Shown here: one piece after another, positions 33,414 to 42,252 of the stretch
Position numbering within the stretch: position 1 is the first letter of the stretch
Layout of the letters: every line of letters begins with the position of its first letter
Assembly: GCA_963617275.1 (NCBI GenBank)
Contig: CAVENX010000003.1
Location: 1-64,000, forward strand
Direction of reading: 5' to 3'
Source of the DNA: Limivicinus sp963617275
GTDB lineage: Bacteria > Bacillota > Clostridia > Oscillospirales > Oscillospiraceae
Length of the DNA: 64,000 nucleotides
Made by a program: the position numbers and the translations under genes
The notes under the pieces: model-generated
Databases searched by the model: none
Seen by the model: only the letters and a program-made list of their open reading frames with translations
What the model was told of the DNA's origin: nothing

Positions 33414-33472
33414 GACAAAAATGTTGTTTGCAAAGAAAAAATGTTGAATTTTCTACTTCGCTGAGATAAAAT
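33414..33472 (+). promoter_or_regulatory. Promoter and putative RpiR operators of the catabolic operon
   Basis: TTGAAT (33444-33449), 17 bases, TAAAAT (33467-33472). GACAAAAATGTTG (33414-33426) and AAAGAAAAAATGTTGAA (33432-33448) repeat the word found in the regulator's own promoter at 32356-32368. Confidence 0.6.
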
Positions 33473-33501
33473 GTAGACAATTACTTAGGAGGTGCGAGCT
33501 A

Positions 33502-34686
33502 ATGACAGAATTAGAGTGCGTGAAAAGCCGCATACAAAAATTTCAAAACAAACTTGCAGAAAACGGTATAGACATAGCCATAATCACCAAACCTGTGGAT
33601 GTATACCATTTTTCTCTCTTTAACCCGGTCGTCCAGAGTATGCAGAGCTTCATGATCATCCCGCAGAATGGCGAAGCCAGACTGCTTCTCCATGCCCTTC
33701 GCGGGCCACATGCCCAGAAAGAAAGCCCAATCAAAAATATTGTTTGCTATGCAAAATGGGGCAACACCCCGAGCATTGCCGCCGATCCATACGACGCTCT
33801 GAAAATCGTTACTTCCGAATATGGAATTTCAAAGCCGGTTTTTGGCGCAGAGTTAGGTGCATTGACTTTCGCTGATTACAACAAGATGAAGTCCAAGCTG
33901 GAAACCGAGGAGCTTGTAGACATAACCGCAATGGTAAGCGCTGAAAAGCTTATCAAAGATGAGCTTGCGGTCACGCGTCTCAAGATTGCCGCGGATCTTG
34001 CCAATGCCGGTATGGATGTTATGATTCATGAACTCCGCAAGGGCAAGAGCGAAATTGAAGCAAGCAACGCTTCAATAGCCAAAGTTTTGGACGAGTGGAG
34101 ATTAAAGTACTACGAGTACGAACTTTGCGGATTCGGGACCAGTGAAGAGCAGGTAACCCTGTCTCTGCCGATAGGATGCAGTTCCTGTGATCGTATCGCA
34201 TTTGGCGCCGATGCGCCGAGAAACTATGTTCCTCAAAAGGGTGATCTGGTTCTCCCGATCGTAATCACCACCATTGGCGGCTACTCCGTTGAAAACGAGC
34301 GCTCTCTGTACGTGGGCGAGTTGGACAGCTACAAAACCAGCATTTTTGAGACAGTTATCGAAGCGCATGAAAAAGCCCTTGCTCAGGTCAAGCCAGGCGT
34401 TCCCATGGCCAATGTCTTTAACGCAGCGGCAAAGGTCTTTACCGACAATGGTTTCGGTGAGTTCATGCCCGGCAGGTGTGGTCACGGCATGGGACTCTCC
34501 CTGCATGAATGGCCATCAGTTGATAACACATCCGGTCTTATTCTTCAGCCCGGTATGGTCTTCACGGTAGAGCCCGGACTGATGAATGTTCAGTTCGGCG
34601 GTGTGCGTCCGTCGGATACCGTTCTGGTCACCGAGGACGGATATATCAACCTGACCGATACTGAAAACGGATTTATGAAAATTTGA
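33502..34686 (+). CDS. Creatinase-like M24 (pita-bread fold) protein lacking metal ligands
   Basis: 394 residues: N-terminal creatinase domain (about 10-140) and C-terminal M24 fold (150-390). In metal-dependent Xaa-Pro dipeptidases two Asp, one His and two Glu bind metal. Here they align with Ile253, Glu264, His328 (GHGMGLSLHE), Glu357 (VEPG) and Ser371, so at least three of five are lost. GYSVENERSLY resembles creatinase, a metal-free hydrolase of this fold with a Glu in that segment. It is probably a C-N hydrolase for a small amide or guanidino-type compound rather than a normal prolidase. RBS GGAGGTGCGAGCTA. First gene of the importer operon. Confidence 0.8.
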   Translation: MTELECVKSRIQKFQNKLAENGIDIAIITKPVDVYHFSLFNPVVQSMQSFMIIPQNGEARLLLHALRGPHAQKESPIKNIVCYAKWGNTPSIAADPYDALKIVTSEYGISKPVFGAELGALTFADYNKMKSKLETEELVDITAMVSAEKLIKDELAVTRLKIAADLANAGMDVMIHELRKGKSEIEASNASIAKVLDEWRLKYYEYELCGFGTSEEQVTLSLPIGCSSCDRIAFGADAPRNYVPQKGDLVLPIVITTIGGYSVENERSLYVGELDSYKTSIFETVIEAHEKALAQVKPGVPMANVFNAAAKVFTDNGFGEFMPGRCGHGMGLSLHEWPSVDNTSGLILQPGMVFTVEPGLMNVQFGGVRPSDTVLVTEDGYINLTDTENGFMKI

Positions 34687-34728
34687 CGTACCATGCATTA
34701 AGATCATATCAGAAAGTGAGAGATAGAA

Positions 34729-35760
34729 ATGGCAGAAATGACAAAAGTTGAGCGAATCAAAGCCGCTATTAAAAAAGAAGAAGTAGATAAAGTTCCTTAC
34801 GCGTTCTGGACCCATCTTCCCGGCGATGATTTTCATCCCGAGGTGGTAGCTGAAAAGACCTATGAATTTTACAAGACCTATGACCTCGATTTCATTAAAA
34901 TGATGAATAATGGTATGTATGCCGCCGAGGATTTTGGCTGTAAAATCGACTCCTCTGCCGTTAAATCCGGTGGAGCCACCGTTCTGACCGCTACTCCGAT
35001 CCAAACTCCGGAAGACTGGACCCGACTGGAGCCCGTAGACATTCACAAGGGCGCTTATGGAAGAGAGCTCAAGCACCTGCAGCTTCTGCTGGAAAAGACC
35101 AAGGGTGAAGTTCCCGTCCTCTTCACTGCTTATACTCCGCTGTCCGTTGCGAACAAGATCGCAGATAGTATGCTCAAGTACGGAAAGGACAACAAGCCCC
35201 TATGCCATATTCAGGAAGGCTATGGTGACAAGCTCAAGGTCGCTTTGGAGGTCATCACTGAAACTACATGCAATTTGGTAAAAGAGGTTATCAGTATGGG
35301 CGCCGATGGTGTTTTTATCGCTTCCCAGACTTCCTCTTATGATTATTTCACCGATGAGATATATGCGGAATATGGCAAGCCCTACGACATGAAGGTCTTT
35401 GAAGCGGCCAAGGACGGCTGGTTCAATACACTTCATGCTCATGGCGATAAGCTGATGTTCGACACGCTCAAGGATTACCCGGTTGACGTTTGGAACTGGC
35501 ATGCGTTTGAAACACTTCCCTCTATGAAAGAAGCCCGTGATCTGAGCGGCAAGTGCCTTATGGGCGGTATTCAGCGCTACAATATTACCAACAGAAATAA
35601 AAACGCTGTGATCGACGACATCTATCGTTCTTTTGAGCAAATGCGCGGAATAGGTCACATTCTGACTCCCGGATGCGTTATCCGCTACCCGTTGGATACA
35701 GATATGCTGGAGTTTGTTCACCAGATGAAAAATGAAATTGAAGCAAAAATCAAATATTGA
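34729..35760 (+). CDS. Uroporphyrinogen decarboxylase/MtaA-superfamily protein
   Basis: 343 residues, TIM-barrel. MTKVERIKAAIKKEEVDKVPYAFW at the N-terminus and later LHAHGD and TPGC match the UroD/cobalamin methyltransferase superfamily. MtaA-type methyltransferases bind zinc by H-x-C...C; here the positions read His236-x-His238...Cys315. No heme biosynthesis genes are near, so true UroD activity is unlikely. A methyl transfer or lyase step on the imported compound is more likely. Lies between the creatinase-like gene and the binding protein gene. RBS AGAAAGTGAGAGATAGAA. Confidence 0.8.
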   Translation: MAEMTKVERIKAAIKKEEVDKVPYAFWTHLPGDDFHPEVVAEKTYEFYKTYDLDFIKMMNNGMYAAEDFGCKIDSSAVKSGGATVLTATPIQTPEDWTRLEPVDIHKGAYGRELKHLQLLLEKTKGEVPVLFTAYTPLSVANKIADSMLKYGKDNKPLCHIQEGYGDKLKVALEVITETTCNLVKEVISMGADGVFIASQTSSYDYFTDEIYAEYGKPYDMKVFEAAKDGWFNTLHAHGDKLMFDTLKDYPVDVWNWHAFETLPSMKEARDLSGKCLMGGIQRYNITNRNKNAVIDDIYRSFEQMRGIGHILTPGCVIRYPLDTDMLEFVHQMKNEIEAKIKY

Positions 35761-35807
35761 TATAATTGATAGTTGATTTTTACTATATAAACTAAAAGGA
35801 GAAGAAT

Positions 35808-37379
35808 ATGGCCATGAAAAAAACACTCATCCTTTTGCTCGCTGCAGTAATGTTGTTATCTGCTTTGGTCGGCTGCGGAACTGACAGCAAGTCAACAGCA
35901 GGTTCCGAGGTTTCCTCCCAGACCACAGAAACAGCAGCCCAGCCCGCTGCCGAAACGGTCGTCACTGTTGCGATTCCCGCTGACTTTGGCAGCATGGATC
36001 CGAGACAAGCCACCAACACCAACAACACCGCGCTTTGCACAAATATGTACAGCACCCTTCTCAAGACCGACAAGGACTACAACATAGTTCTTGACGCGGC
36101 AGAAAGCTACGAATTTGTAGACGAGCATACCTATAAATTCACACTCAAGAAGGGTATTCTTTTCCACGACGGCGTGGAAATGAAGACCGAAGATGTACAG
36201 TATACTTTTGATTCAATTCGCCAGCCTGACAAGACTTATCGTCTGGGTGGAGATTTCAATTATATGTACATTGAGCCCATCGACGATTATTCCTTCTATC
36301 TGAAAATGGACACGCCGAACAGTTCCTCTCTGCTTCGTCTCGGTAACATGAAAATCGTCCCCAAACACTACATTGAAAGCATCGGCGAGGAAGCATTTGC
36401 ACTTGCCCCTATCGGTTCCGGCCCGTATAAGTTTGTTTCCTGGGAAAAGGATGAGCAGGTTGTGCTGGAAGCGTTTGACGAATACTTTGAAGGCACACCT
36501 GAAATCGATAAGGTTATCTTCAAGATCATTCCCGAATCGTCTGCCCGTGTTGCAGCGCTGGAAGCCGGTGAAGTTGACCTGATCACAGCTGTTTCCACCA
36601 ACCAGGTCGAAAGGCTGAAAGCAACCGGCGATATATCTGTCGTTGCTGACGGTACGACCCGCGTGGTATACTTCACGTTGAATACTCTTGAAGAAGGGCC
36701 GCTTCAGGATCTTAGAGTCCGCCAGGCCATCAATGCGGCAATTGACCGCGACATCATCGTTAACGGTGTTATCGACGGTTACGGCAATGCTATCCACACT
36801 TTCGCGCTTCCTTTCTTTCCGAACTATAATGCTGATTTGGAAGGGTACAGCTATGACCTTGAAAAAGCCAAAGAACTCATGGCAGAAGCCGGTTATCAGG
36901 ACGGCTTTGAAATTGAGATCGGTGGTTCATTCTCCAGCCTGAGCAACGGAAGCGACGTAGCTCAGATCGTTGCTCAGCAGCTTGCCGAGATCGGCATAAA
37001 AGCAACCGTTATTGAAAAAGATTCCAACACCGTGAAAGAAGAATACCTTGCGGGAATATCCTCCGAATTGACTCTCACCAGTTTCGGCGGTATCACCAAT
37101 GACGTCTGCTATATGAACAAGATCGTTCTCGGAAGCGGGCAGCGTTACTCGGCCTGGGCCGACCCTGTTTTTGATGAATTGGTTGAAAAAGCGGTCTCTT
37201 CCATCGAGCCAAAAGAACAGGAAATCAACATCAAAGCCGTGCAGGCCTATGCCTTCGACAACGCCTGCGTAGTCCCGCTCTATCAGAACAAGGCAATTTT
37301 TGCCTACAACAACAGGCTTCAGAATTGGCAGCCTCGCGTTGATGAGCAGATTCTCCTGTATGGTGCATCTGTAAAATAA
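35808..37379 (+). CDS. dppA: Dipeptide/oligopeptide-type ABC substrate-binding lipoprotein
   Basis: 523 residues, SBP family 5. Signal peptide with lipobox LVGC (lipid-anchored Cys23), a Ser/Thr linker, then PADFGSMDPRQATNTNN (start of the fold), KGILFHDGVEMKTEDVQYTFD, and the C-terminal region of the cluster C proteins. It captures peptides, nickel chelates or other small compounds outside the membrane and delivers them to the permeases just downstream. RBS AAAGGAGAAGAAT. The exact ligand is unknown. Confidence 0.92.
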   Translation: MAMKKTLILLLAAVMLLSALVGCGTDSKSTAGSEVSSQTTETAAQPAAETVVTVAIPADFGSMDPRQATNTNNTALCTNMYSTLLKTDKDYNIVLDAAESYEFVDEHTYKFTLKKGILFHDGVEMKTEDVQYTFDSIRQPDKTYRLGGDFNYMYIEPIDDYSFYLKMDTPNSSSLLRLGNMKIVPKHYIESIGEEAFALAPIGSGPYKFVSWEKDEQVVLEAFDEYFEGTPEIDKVIFKIIPESSARVAALEAGEVDLITAVSTNQVERLKATGDISVVADGTTRVVYFTLNTLEEGPLQDLRVRQAINAAIDRDIIVNGVIDGYGNAIHTFALPFFPNYNADLEGYSYDLEKAKELMAEAGYQDGFEIEIGGSFSSLSNGSDVAQIVAQQLAEIGIKATVIEKDSNTVKEEYLAGISSELTLTSFGGITNDVCYMNKIVLGSGQRYSAWADPVFDELVEKAVSSIEPKEQEINIKAVQAYAFDNACVVPLYQNKAIFAYNNRLQNWQPRVDEQILLYGASVK

Positions 37380-37434
37380 TCTAACAATACTCAAGGAATT
37401 TGGATGGCCTCCAAAATCGACCAAGGAGGGTGAA

Positions 37435-38352
37435 ATGGCAAAATATTTAGGAAAACGGCTGTTCCAGTCTGTCATCGCAATTATTGGTGTCACTTTAGTC
37501 GTATTTTTTATCCTGAATGTGGCAGGAGATCCGGTTGCGTTGATGCTGCCCCCGAATGCTTCCTTTGAAGAAATTGCGGAACTTAAAGAAAAATTAGGTT
37601 ACAATGATCCTATTTTTATTCAATATTTCCGCTTCTTCGGAAATGCGATAAAGGGAGATTTCGGTCTATCCTACAATTACCACGAACCGGCGTTGTCTGT
37701 TGTTCTGGAACGCGTTCCGGCAACAGCGACCTTGGCGCTGACTGCCTTTGTGATCTCGCTGCTGATCAGTATTCCGGCAGGAATCGTTGCAGCAATTAAG
37801 CGCAACAGCAACACAGACGCAATAATCCGTACCTTTGCTCTCCTTGGTCAGTGTATTCCTGCATTCTGGCTGGGCATTATGCTGATGCTTCTGTTTTCCG
37901 TGAAGCTGAATCTTTTGCCCACGTCAGGATTTAAGGATTGGACTTCTTTGATTCTTCCTTCTTTTACCCTCGGTCTTTTCAGCGCGGCCTCATTTACGCG
38001 TATGCTGCGTTCCAACATGATCGAGGTAATGAGCAAGGAGTATATTGATACAGCAAGGAGCAAAGGGCTTTCAGAAACAATCGTAATTTTGAAGCACGCA
38101 TTTAAAAACGCACTCAGTTCGCTTCTGACCGTTATGGGACTGCAGATTGCCACTTTGCTTGGCGGTGCGGTCATTACCGAAACCGTTTTTTCCTGGCCCG
38201 GTATCGGAAGACTTTTAGTCCAATCCATCAATAATTCGGATTTTAACGTTGTAGAGGTCATTGTAATTCTGATGGCAACATCATTTGTTGTTGTTAATCT
38301 GATCGTTGATATACTTTACTGCGTTATCAATCCGAGGGTTAAACTGCAGTAA
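37435..38352 (+). CDS. dppB: ABC importer permease, DppB type
   Basis: 305 residues with six predicted transmembrane helices. The N-terminal KYLGKRLFQSVIAIIGVT and the ABC interaction (EAA) loop EYIDTARSKGLSE (about 200-212) are typical. GDFGLSYNYHEP and WPGIGRLLVQSI are further DppB-family marks. Forms the membrane channel with the DppC-like protein. RBS AAGGAGG before ATG. Confidence 0.94.
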   Translation: MAKYLGKRLFQSVIAIIGVTLVVFFILNVAGDPVALMLPPNASFEEIAELKEKLGYNDPIFIQYFRFFGNAIKGDFGLSYNYHEPALSVVLERVPATATLALTAFVISLLISIPAGIVAAIKRNSNTDAIIRTFALLGQCIPAFWLGIMLMLLFSVKLNLLPTSGFKDWTSLILPSFTLGLFSAASFTRMLRSNMIEVMSKEYIDTARSKGLSETIVILKHAFKNALSSLLTVMGLQIATLLGGAVITETVFSWPGIGRLLVQSINNSDFNVVEVIVILMATSFVVVNLIVDILYCVINPRVKLQ

Positions 38353-38366
38353 GGAGGTAAGGAGCC

Positions 38367-39203
38367 ATTTTTAACAGTCTTAAAAAAAGTAAGACCGGAG
38401 CCGTTGGGGTCTTTATCGTCTTTGTTGTTTTTGTCATGGCACTGTTTGCAGTTGTCTTATCACCATATGATCCTCAGAAGACGGATCTGGCCAACAAGCT
38501 TGCACCTCCGGTTTTCAGCGGTGGAACGTGGGCACATATTTTGGGAACGGATCAGCTTGGACGGGATATTCTGTCCAGAATCATCAATGGAAGCCGTGTT
38601 ACCCTTTTAGTAGGCTTTTCCGGTACTATCTGTGCCGGAATCATAGGAGTAACACTTGGCGCTATCGCCGGTTATTTCGGAAAATGGGCTGACAGCATCA
38701 TTATGAGAATCGTAGATATTCAACTGTCCTTTCCGTTCATTCTCTTAGCGCTTTTTATTGCTGCGGTATTAGGAAGAAGCCTGACAAATGTTATTCTGAT
38801 TGCAGCCATTAGCAACTGGGTCAATTATGCAAGACTTGTCCGCGGCGAGATTCTCTCGGTAAAGGAAATGGAATATATAGAAGCCATCCGAAGTGTGGGA
38901 GCGAAGGACGGCAGGATCATTGCCTATCATGTCATTCCTAATGTCATCAGCCCGGTTATCGTGCAGGCAACGTTAGGCATGGCAAGGATTATCACCATGG
39001 AGGCATCGCTGAGCTTTCTGGGCTTAGGCGTCCCGGTTGAGATACCGACATGGGGACGTATGCTGGCAGAAGGCCGAGATTATATGCTCACCAATCCTTG
39101 GCTGGCTATTATTCCCGGCCTTGCCATAACGATCACGGTTCTGGGCGTTAACCTCATGGGCGACTGGCTGCGTGATTATCTGGATCCCAAGCTCAATGTA
39201 TGA
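38367..39203 (+). CDS. dppC: ABC importer permease, DppC type, with probable ATT start
   Basis: 278 residues if started at ATT 38367. The first standard start, ATG 38436, would remove the conserved N-terminus FNSLKKSKTGAVGVFIVF, including most of TM1, and has no ribosome site. From the TAA at 38358 onward the frame has no ATG, GTG or TTG before 38436, while AAGGAGG (38351-38357) lies nine bases before the ATT. Family features: LSPYDPQKTD, GTDQLGRDILSRIINGSR, EAA loop EYIEAIRSVGAKD. A base-call error creating ATT from ATG is the main alternative. Confidence 0.8.
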   Translation: MFNSLKKSKTGAVGVFIVFVVFVMALFAVVLSPYDPQKTDLANKLAPPVFSGGTWAHILGTDQLGRDILSRIINGSRVTLLVGFSGTICAGIIGVTLGAIAGYFGKWADSIIMRIVDIQLSFPFILLALFIAAVLGRSLTNVILIAAISNWVNYARLVRGEILSVKEMEYIEAIRSVGAKDGRIIAYHVIPNVISPVIVQATLGMARIITMEASLSFLGLGVPVEIPTWGRMLAEGRDYMLTNPWLAIIPGLAITITVLGVNLMGDWLRDYLDPKLNV

Positions 39204-39214
39204 TGGAGAGAGCC

Positions 39215-40180
39215 ATGAACGATATAATTCTGAGAATAACGGATCTGAATGTTATATTTCACACCAAATATGGTGATGCAAATGCAGTGTCTGATTTGAA
39301 TCTGGAACTGCACTCCGGAGAAAAGCTTGGGCTTGTAGGAGAATCCGGTTCGGGTAAATCAGTTACATCCAAATCGATTATACGATTGCTTCCGACGCCC
39401 CCGACTGAAACCACCGGCCATATAACCTATCATGACATAGATCTTCTGAGCTTGTCAGCCAGAGAGATGGAAAACTATCGCGGGAACCGCATTTCCATGA
39501 TTTTTCAGGAGCCTATGGTCAGCTTAAACCCGCTATATACTATCGGAAACCAGATGGGAGAGGTTCTCAAGCGCCATAACAAAGGCCTTTCCAAGGCACA
39601 GATCCGGAAAAAAGTCATTTCTATGCTCGAACAGGTGGATATTCCGTCTCCTGAGGCACGCCTTAAGCAGTATCCGTTTGAGCTTTCCGGCGGTATGCGT
39701 CAGCGTGTTATGATTGCCATGTCTCTGCTGTGCAACCCGGAAATTCTAATTGCGGATGAACCTACGACAGCACTTGACGTTACCATACAGGCGCAGATAC
39801 TTGATTTGATCAACAGACTTAACAAAGATTTTGGCACCAGCGTCATTCTTATTACCCATGACCTTGGCGTTATTGCCGAAACGGTAGATACTGTTGCGGT
39901 CATGTATGCCGGAAATATCGTTGAAAAAGCACCGGTAGTCGAACTCTTTAAAAATCCCAAGCACCCATACACTGTGGGGCTTTTGAACTCCATACCCGGG
40001 ATAAAAAAAGACGGTGAAGAGCTTGCCGTTATACGCGGCACGGTTCCAAGCATCTATAAACGGCCAAAAGGCTGCGCATTCAATAATCGCTGTGATTTCG
40101 TCTGTGAAAAATGCAGAGAGTTGAAACCTCCTATCAATGAAATAAACGGGCATATGGTTGCTTGTTGGAAGTATGAATAA
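39215..40180 (+). CDS. dppD: ABC importer ATPase, DppD type
   Basis: 321 residues from the ATG at 39215, which has GGAGAGAGCC before it; ATGs at 39200 and 39203 overlap the site and the dppC stop. Walker A GESGSGKSV, signature FELSGGMRQRV, Walker B ILIADEPTTALDV, H-loop ITHD, and the C-terminal oligopeptide/dipeptide extension GTVPSIYKRPKGCAFNNRCDF with cysteines that can hold an Fe-S cluster in this family. Powers the importer with its DppF-type partner. Confidence 0.94.
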   Translation: MNDIILRITDLNVIFHTKYGDANAVSDLNLELHSGEKLGLVGESGSGKSVTSKSIIRLLPTPPTETTGHITYHDIDLLSLSAREMENYRGNRISMIFQEPMVSLNPLYTIGNQMGEVLKRHNKGLSKAQIRKKVISMLEQVDIPSPEARLKQYPFELSGGMRQRVMIAMSLLCNPEILIADEPTTALDVTIQAQILDLINRLNKDFGTSVILITHDLGVIAETVDTVAVMYAGNIVEKAPVVELFKNPKHPYTVGLLNSIPGIKKDGEELAVIRGTVPSIYKRPKGCAFNNRCDFVCEKCRELKPPINEINGHMVACWKYE

Positions 40181-40192
40181 AGAAAGGTGCTG

Positions 40193-41170
40193 ATGCAAAT
40201 GGAAGAAAACAAGGAAATAATTCTTGAAGTCAAGCACCTGAAGAAGTGGTTTCCGGTTGCGGGGACCCGTGGTGCCAAGTCCGTAAAGGCGGTAAATGAC
40301 GTCAGCCTTACAGTTCGCCGTGGGGAGACTTTAGGTGTAGTCGGGGAATCCGGCTGCGGAAAATCTACATTTGCGCGGCTTGTTTTAAGGCTACTGGATG
40401 CCACTGGCGGAGAAGTACTTTATTGCGGAAAGAATCTCATGGCAATGAGCAGTTCGGAATTGAGGGCAATGAGGAAGCATTTCCAGATGATTTTCCAAGA
40501 CCCTTATGCATCCTTGAATCCCAGGCAGACAATAGGAAGTATTCTTTGTGAGCCTTTTCTTATCCACAAATGCTGTACCAAGAAGGAAGCCGAGCATGCA
40601 GCGAAAGAGCTGCTTCGGATGGTTGAGCTTCCGGATGAAAGCATGGAGAAATATCCTCACGAATTTTCCGGCGGACAGCGGCAGCGTATCAGCATTGCAC
40701 GTGCTATGGCGCTGAAACCTGATATCATCGTATGCGATGAGTGTGTTTCTGCCTTGGACGTGTCAATTCAAGCTCAGATTATAAATATGCTCAAACGGCT
40801 CCAGAAGGAATATGGGCTGACTTTGATCTTTATTTCCCATGACCTCCGCGTTGTCAAGCACATTTCCGATCACGTTGCGGTCATGTATCTCGGTGAGCTT
40901 TTGGAGTACTCGGATAAGAACGATTTGTATCTGCATCCGACTCATCCCTATACGCAGGCACTTCTGTCAGCTATCCCAATAGCGGATCCCACCGTTCATC
41001 GGAATCACATTCACCTTGAAGGAGAGATTCCAAGCCCGATCGACCGTCCGGAAGGCTGTGCGTTTTGCACCCGCTGCTCAATGGCGGATGACCGTTGCAA
41101 AAAGGAAACGCCGCCTGTGGTGCAGGTTGGAGAAGACCATACCTGCAAATGCTTCAAAATCAGCTCTTGA
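40193..41170 (+). CDS. dppF: ABC importer ATPase, DppF type
   Basis: 325 residues from the ATG at 40193 (AAAGG five bases upstream; 40199 is an alternative). Walker A GESGCGKST, signature HEFSGGQRQRI, Walker B IIVCDECVSALDV, where the usual DEP is DEC, and the C-terminal IPSPIDRPEGCAFCTRC with the family cysteines. Together with DppD it drives uptake. 20 bases separate its stop from the C45 hydrolase gene. Confidence 0.94.
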   Translation: MQMEENKEIILEVKHLKKWFPVAGTRGAKSVKAVNDVSLTVRRGETLGVVGESGCGKSTFARLVLRLLDATGGEVLYCGKNLMAMSSSELRAMRKHFQMIFQDPYASLNPRQTIGSILCEPFLIHKCCTKKEAEHAAKELLRMVELPDESMEKYPHEFSGGQRQRISIARAMALKPDIIVCDECVSALDVSIQAQIINMLKRLQKEYGLTLIFISHDLRVVKHISDHVAVMYLGELLEYSDKNDLYLHPTHPYTQALLSAIPIADPTVHRNHIHLEGEIPSPIDRPEGCAFCTRCSMADDRCKKETPPVVQVGEDHTCKCFKISS

Positions 41171-41190
41171 CGATTGGAAAGAAGGTATTT

Positions 41191-42252
41191 ATGAGTAAAG
41201 CAATATTTGTCAAAGGAACGCCATATGAAATGGGTGTTCAGCAAGGGCAGCAGATAGCCCCGATCATTAAGAAGAACGTGGCTCTTGTCCATCAGATGAT
41301 GCAGGAATACAACTTCAACATGGAAAAATACAGCTCTTTTATTCAAAAAGACGCTGAGTACATTGGACGCGAAAATCCTGAATTGATCGACGAGATGCAC
41401 GGCATTGCAGATGGCGCAGGCATCTCCTTTCAAGACATATTATATTTAAATATTCCCGCCTATTTTATGAAAGACCACTTCCGTCAGGAGTGCTCCATGC
41501 TTCTTGCCAGAGGCAACGCAACGCTCGACGGGAAGACCTATCTGATAAAAAACCGTGATATGTCCCTGTATTTGGAGCAGGTCATGGTTTACAGAGAATA
41601 TAATGACGGAATGAAGATAACCGAAGTGAACGGTGCCGGAACAGTAACATATCCTGCAATGGGCATTAACAACTATGGTGTTGCCGTAACCAATACGGGT
41701 TTCTGGTCGCCAAAAGTAAGCACGGATTATCACCGCGTCGGTGAAGCTCAGGTAGTGATCAATTCTCACATTATTCTTCGGCGCTGCAAAACCGCCAAGG
41801 AAGGCTTGCAGTGGCTGCTCGACACACCAAGGATCAACGGTCTGAACATGATAATTACCGACAGGCAAAATTCCTATCTGATCGAAGTACTTAAAGACGG
41901 AGCCTATGTGGAAGAAGCAGATGAGCGCGGTATTTTGTGCCGTACCAACCACTATATTTCATCCAAGAACAGCTCCCTGAACAGTGAGCCTGATGCTGCT
42001 CCGTCTACATTCTATCGCTACAAGCGTATTCAGGAAATGCTGGAGGATTGCTATGGTTCGATTCGTTTTCAGGATTTGTACCGTATAATGTCCGACCACA
42101 AATATGCTCCCAATTGTCTTTGCCGTCACCCGCAGGAGGGTGCTCCGGGCTGGACAGCTTCCTCTACGCTCTGCGTGATAGAGGATATGGAACTTTGGAG
42201 CACTACGGGCAATCCCTGCGAAATGCTCCCGCATACAAGGATCGACACATGA
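41191..42252 (+). CDS. C45-family acyltransferase/amidohydrolase (Ntn hydrolase)
   Basis: 353 residues from the ATG at 41191, after GAAAGAAGGTATTT. VKGTPYEMGVQQGQQI at the start and ECSMLLARGNATLDGKTYLIKNRDM (given here as the region 100-124) match the acyl-CoA:6-aminopenicillanate acyltransferase-like family, whose chain is cut before a nucleophilic Cys, here Cys101. GINNYGVAVTNTG also fits. Members hydrolyse or swap amide-linked acyl groups. Intracellular, since no signal peptide is seen. Likely acts on the compound brought in by the Dpp-type importer. Confidence 0.88.
   Translation: MSKAIFVKGTPYEMGVQQGQQIAPIIKKNVALVHQMMQEYNFNMEKYSSFIQKDAEYIGRENPELIDEMHGIADGAGISFQDILYLNIPAYFMKDHFRQECSMLLARGNATLDGKTYLIKNRDMSLYLEQVMVYREYNDGMKITEVNGAGTVTYPAMGINNYGVAVTNTGFWSPKVSTDYHRVGEAQVVINSHIILRRCKTAKEGLQWLLDTPRINGLNMIITDRQNSYLIEVLKDGAYVEEADERGILCRTNHYISSKNSSLNSEPDAAPSTFYRYKRIQEMLEDCYGSIRFQDLYRIMSDHKYAPNCLCRHPQEGAPGWTASSTLCVIEDMELWSTTGNPCEMLPHTRIDT

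Noticed and set aside
33502..34686. Ordinary Xaa-Pro dipeptidase (PepQ)
   Set aside because: Key metal ligands are replaced by Ile253 and Ser371, so the standard function cannot be assumed.
34729..35760. Heme biosynthesis uroporphyrinogen decarboxylase (HemE)
   Set aside because: The histidine/cysteine pattern fits the methyltransferase branch better, and no other tetrapyrrole gene is nearby.
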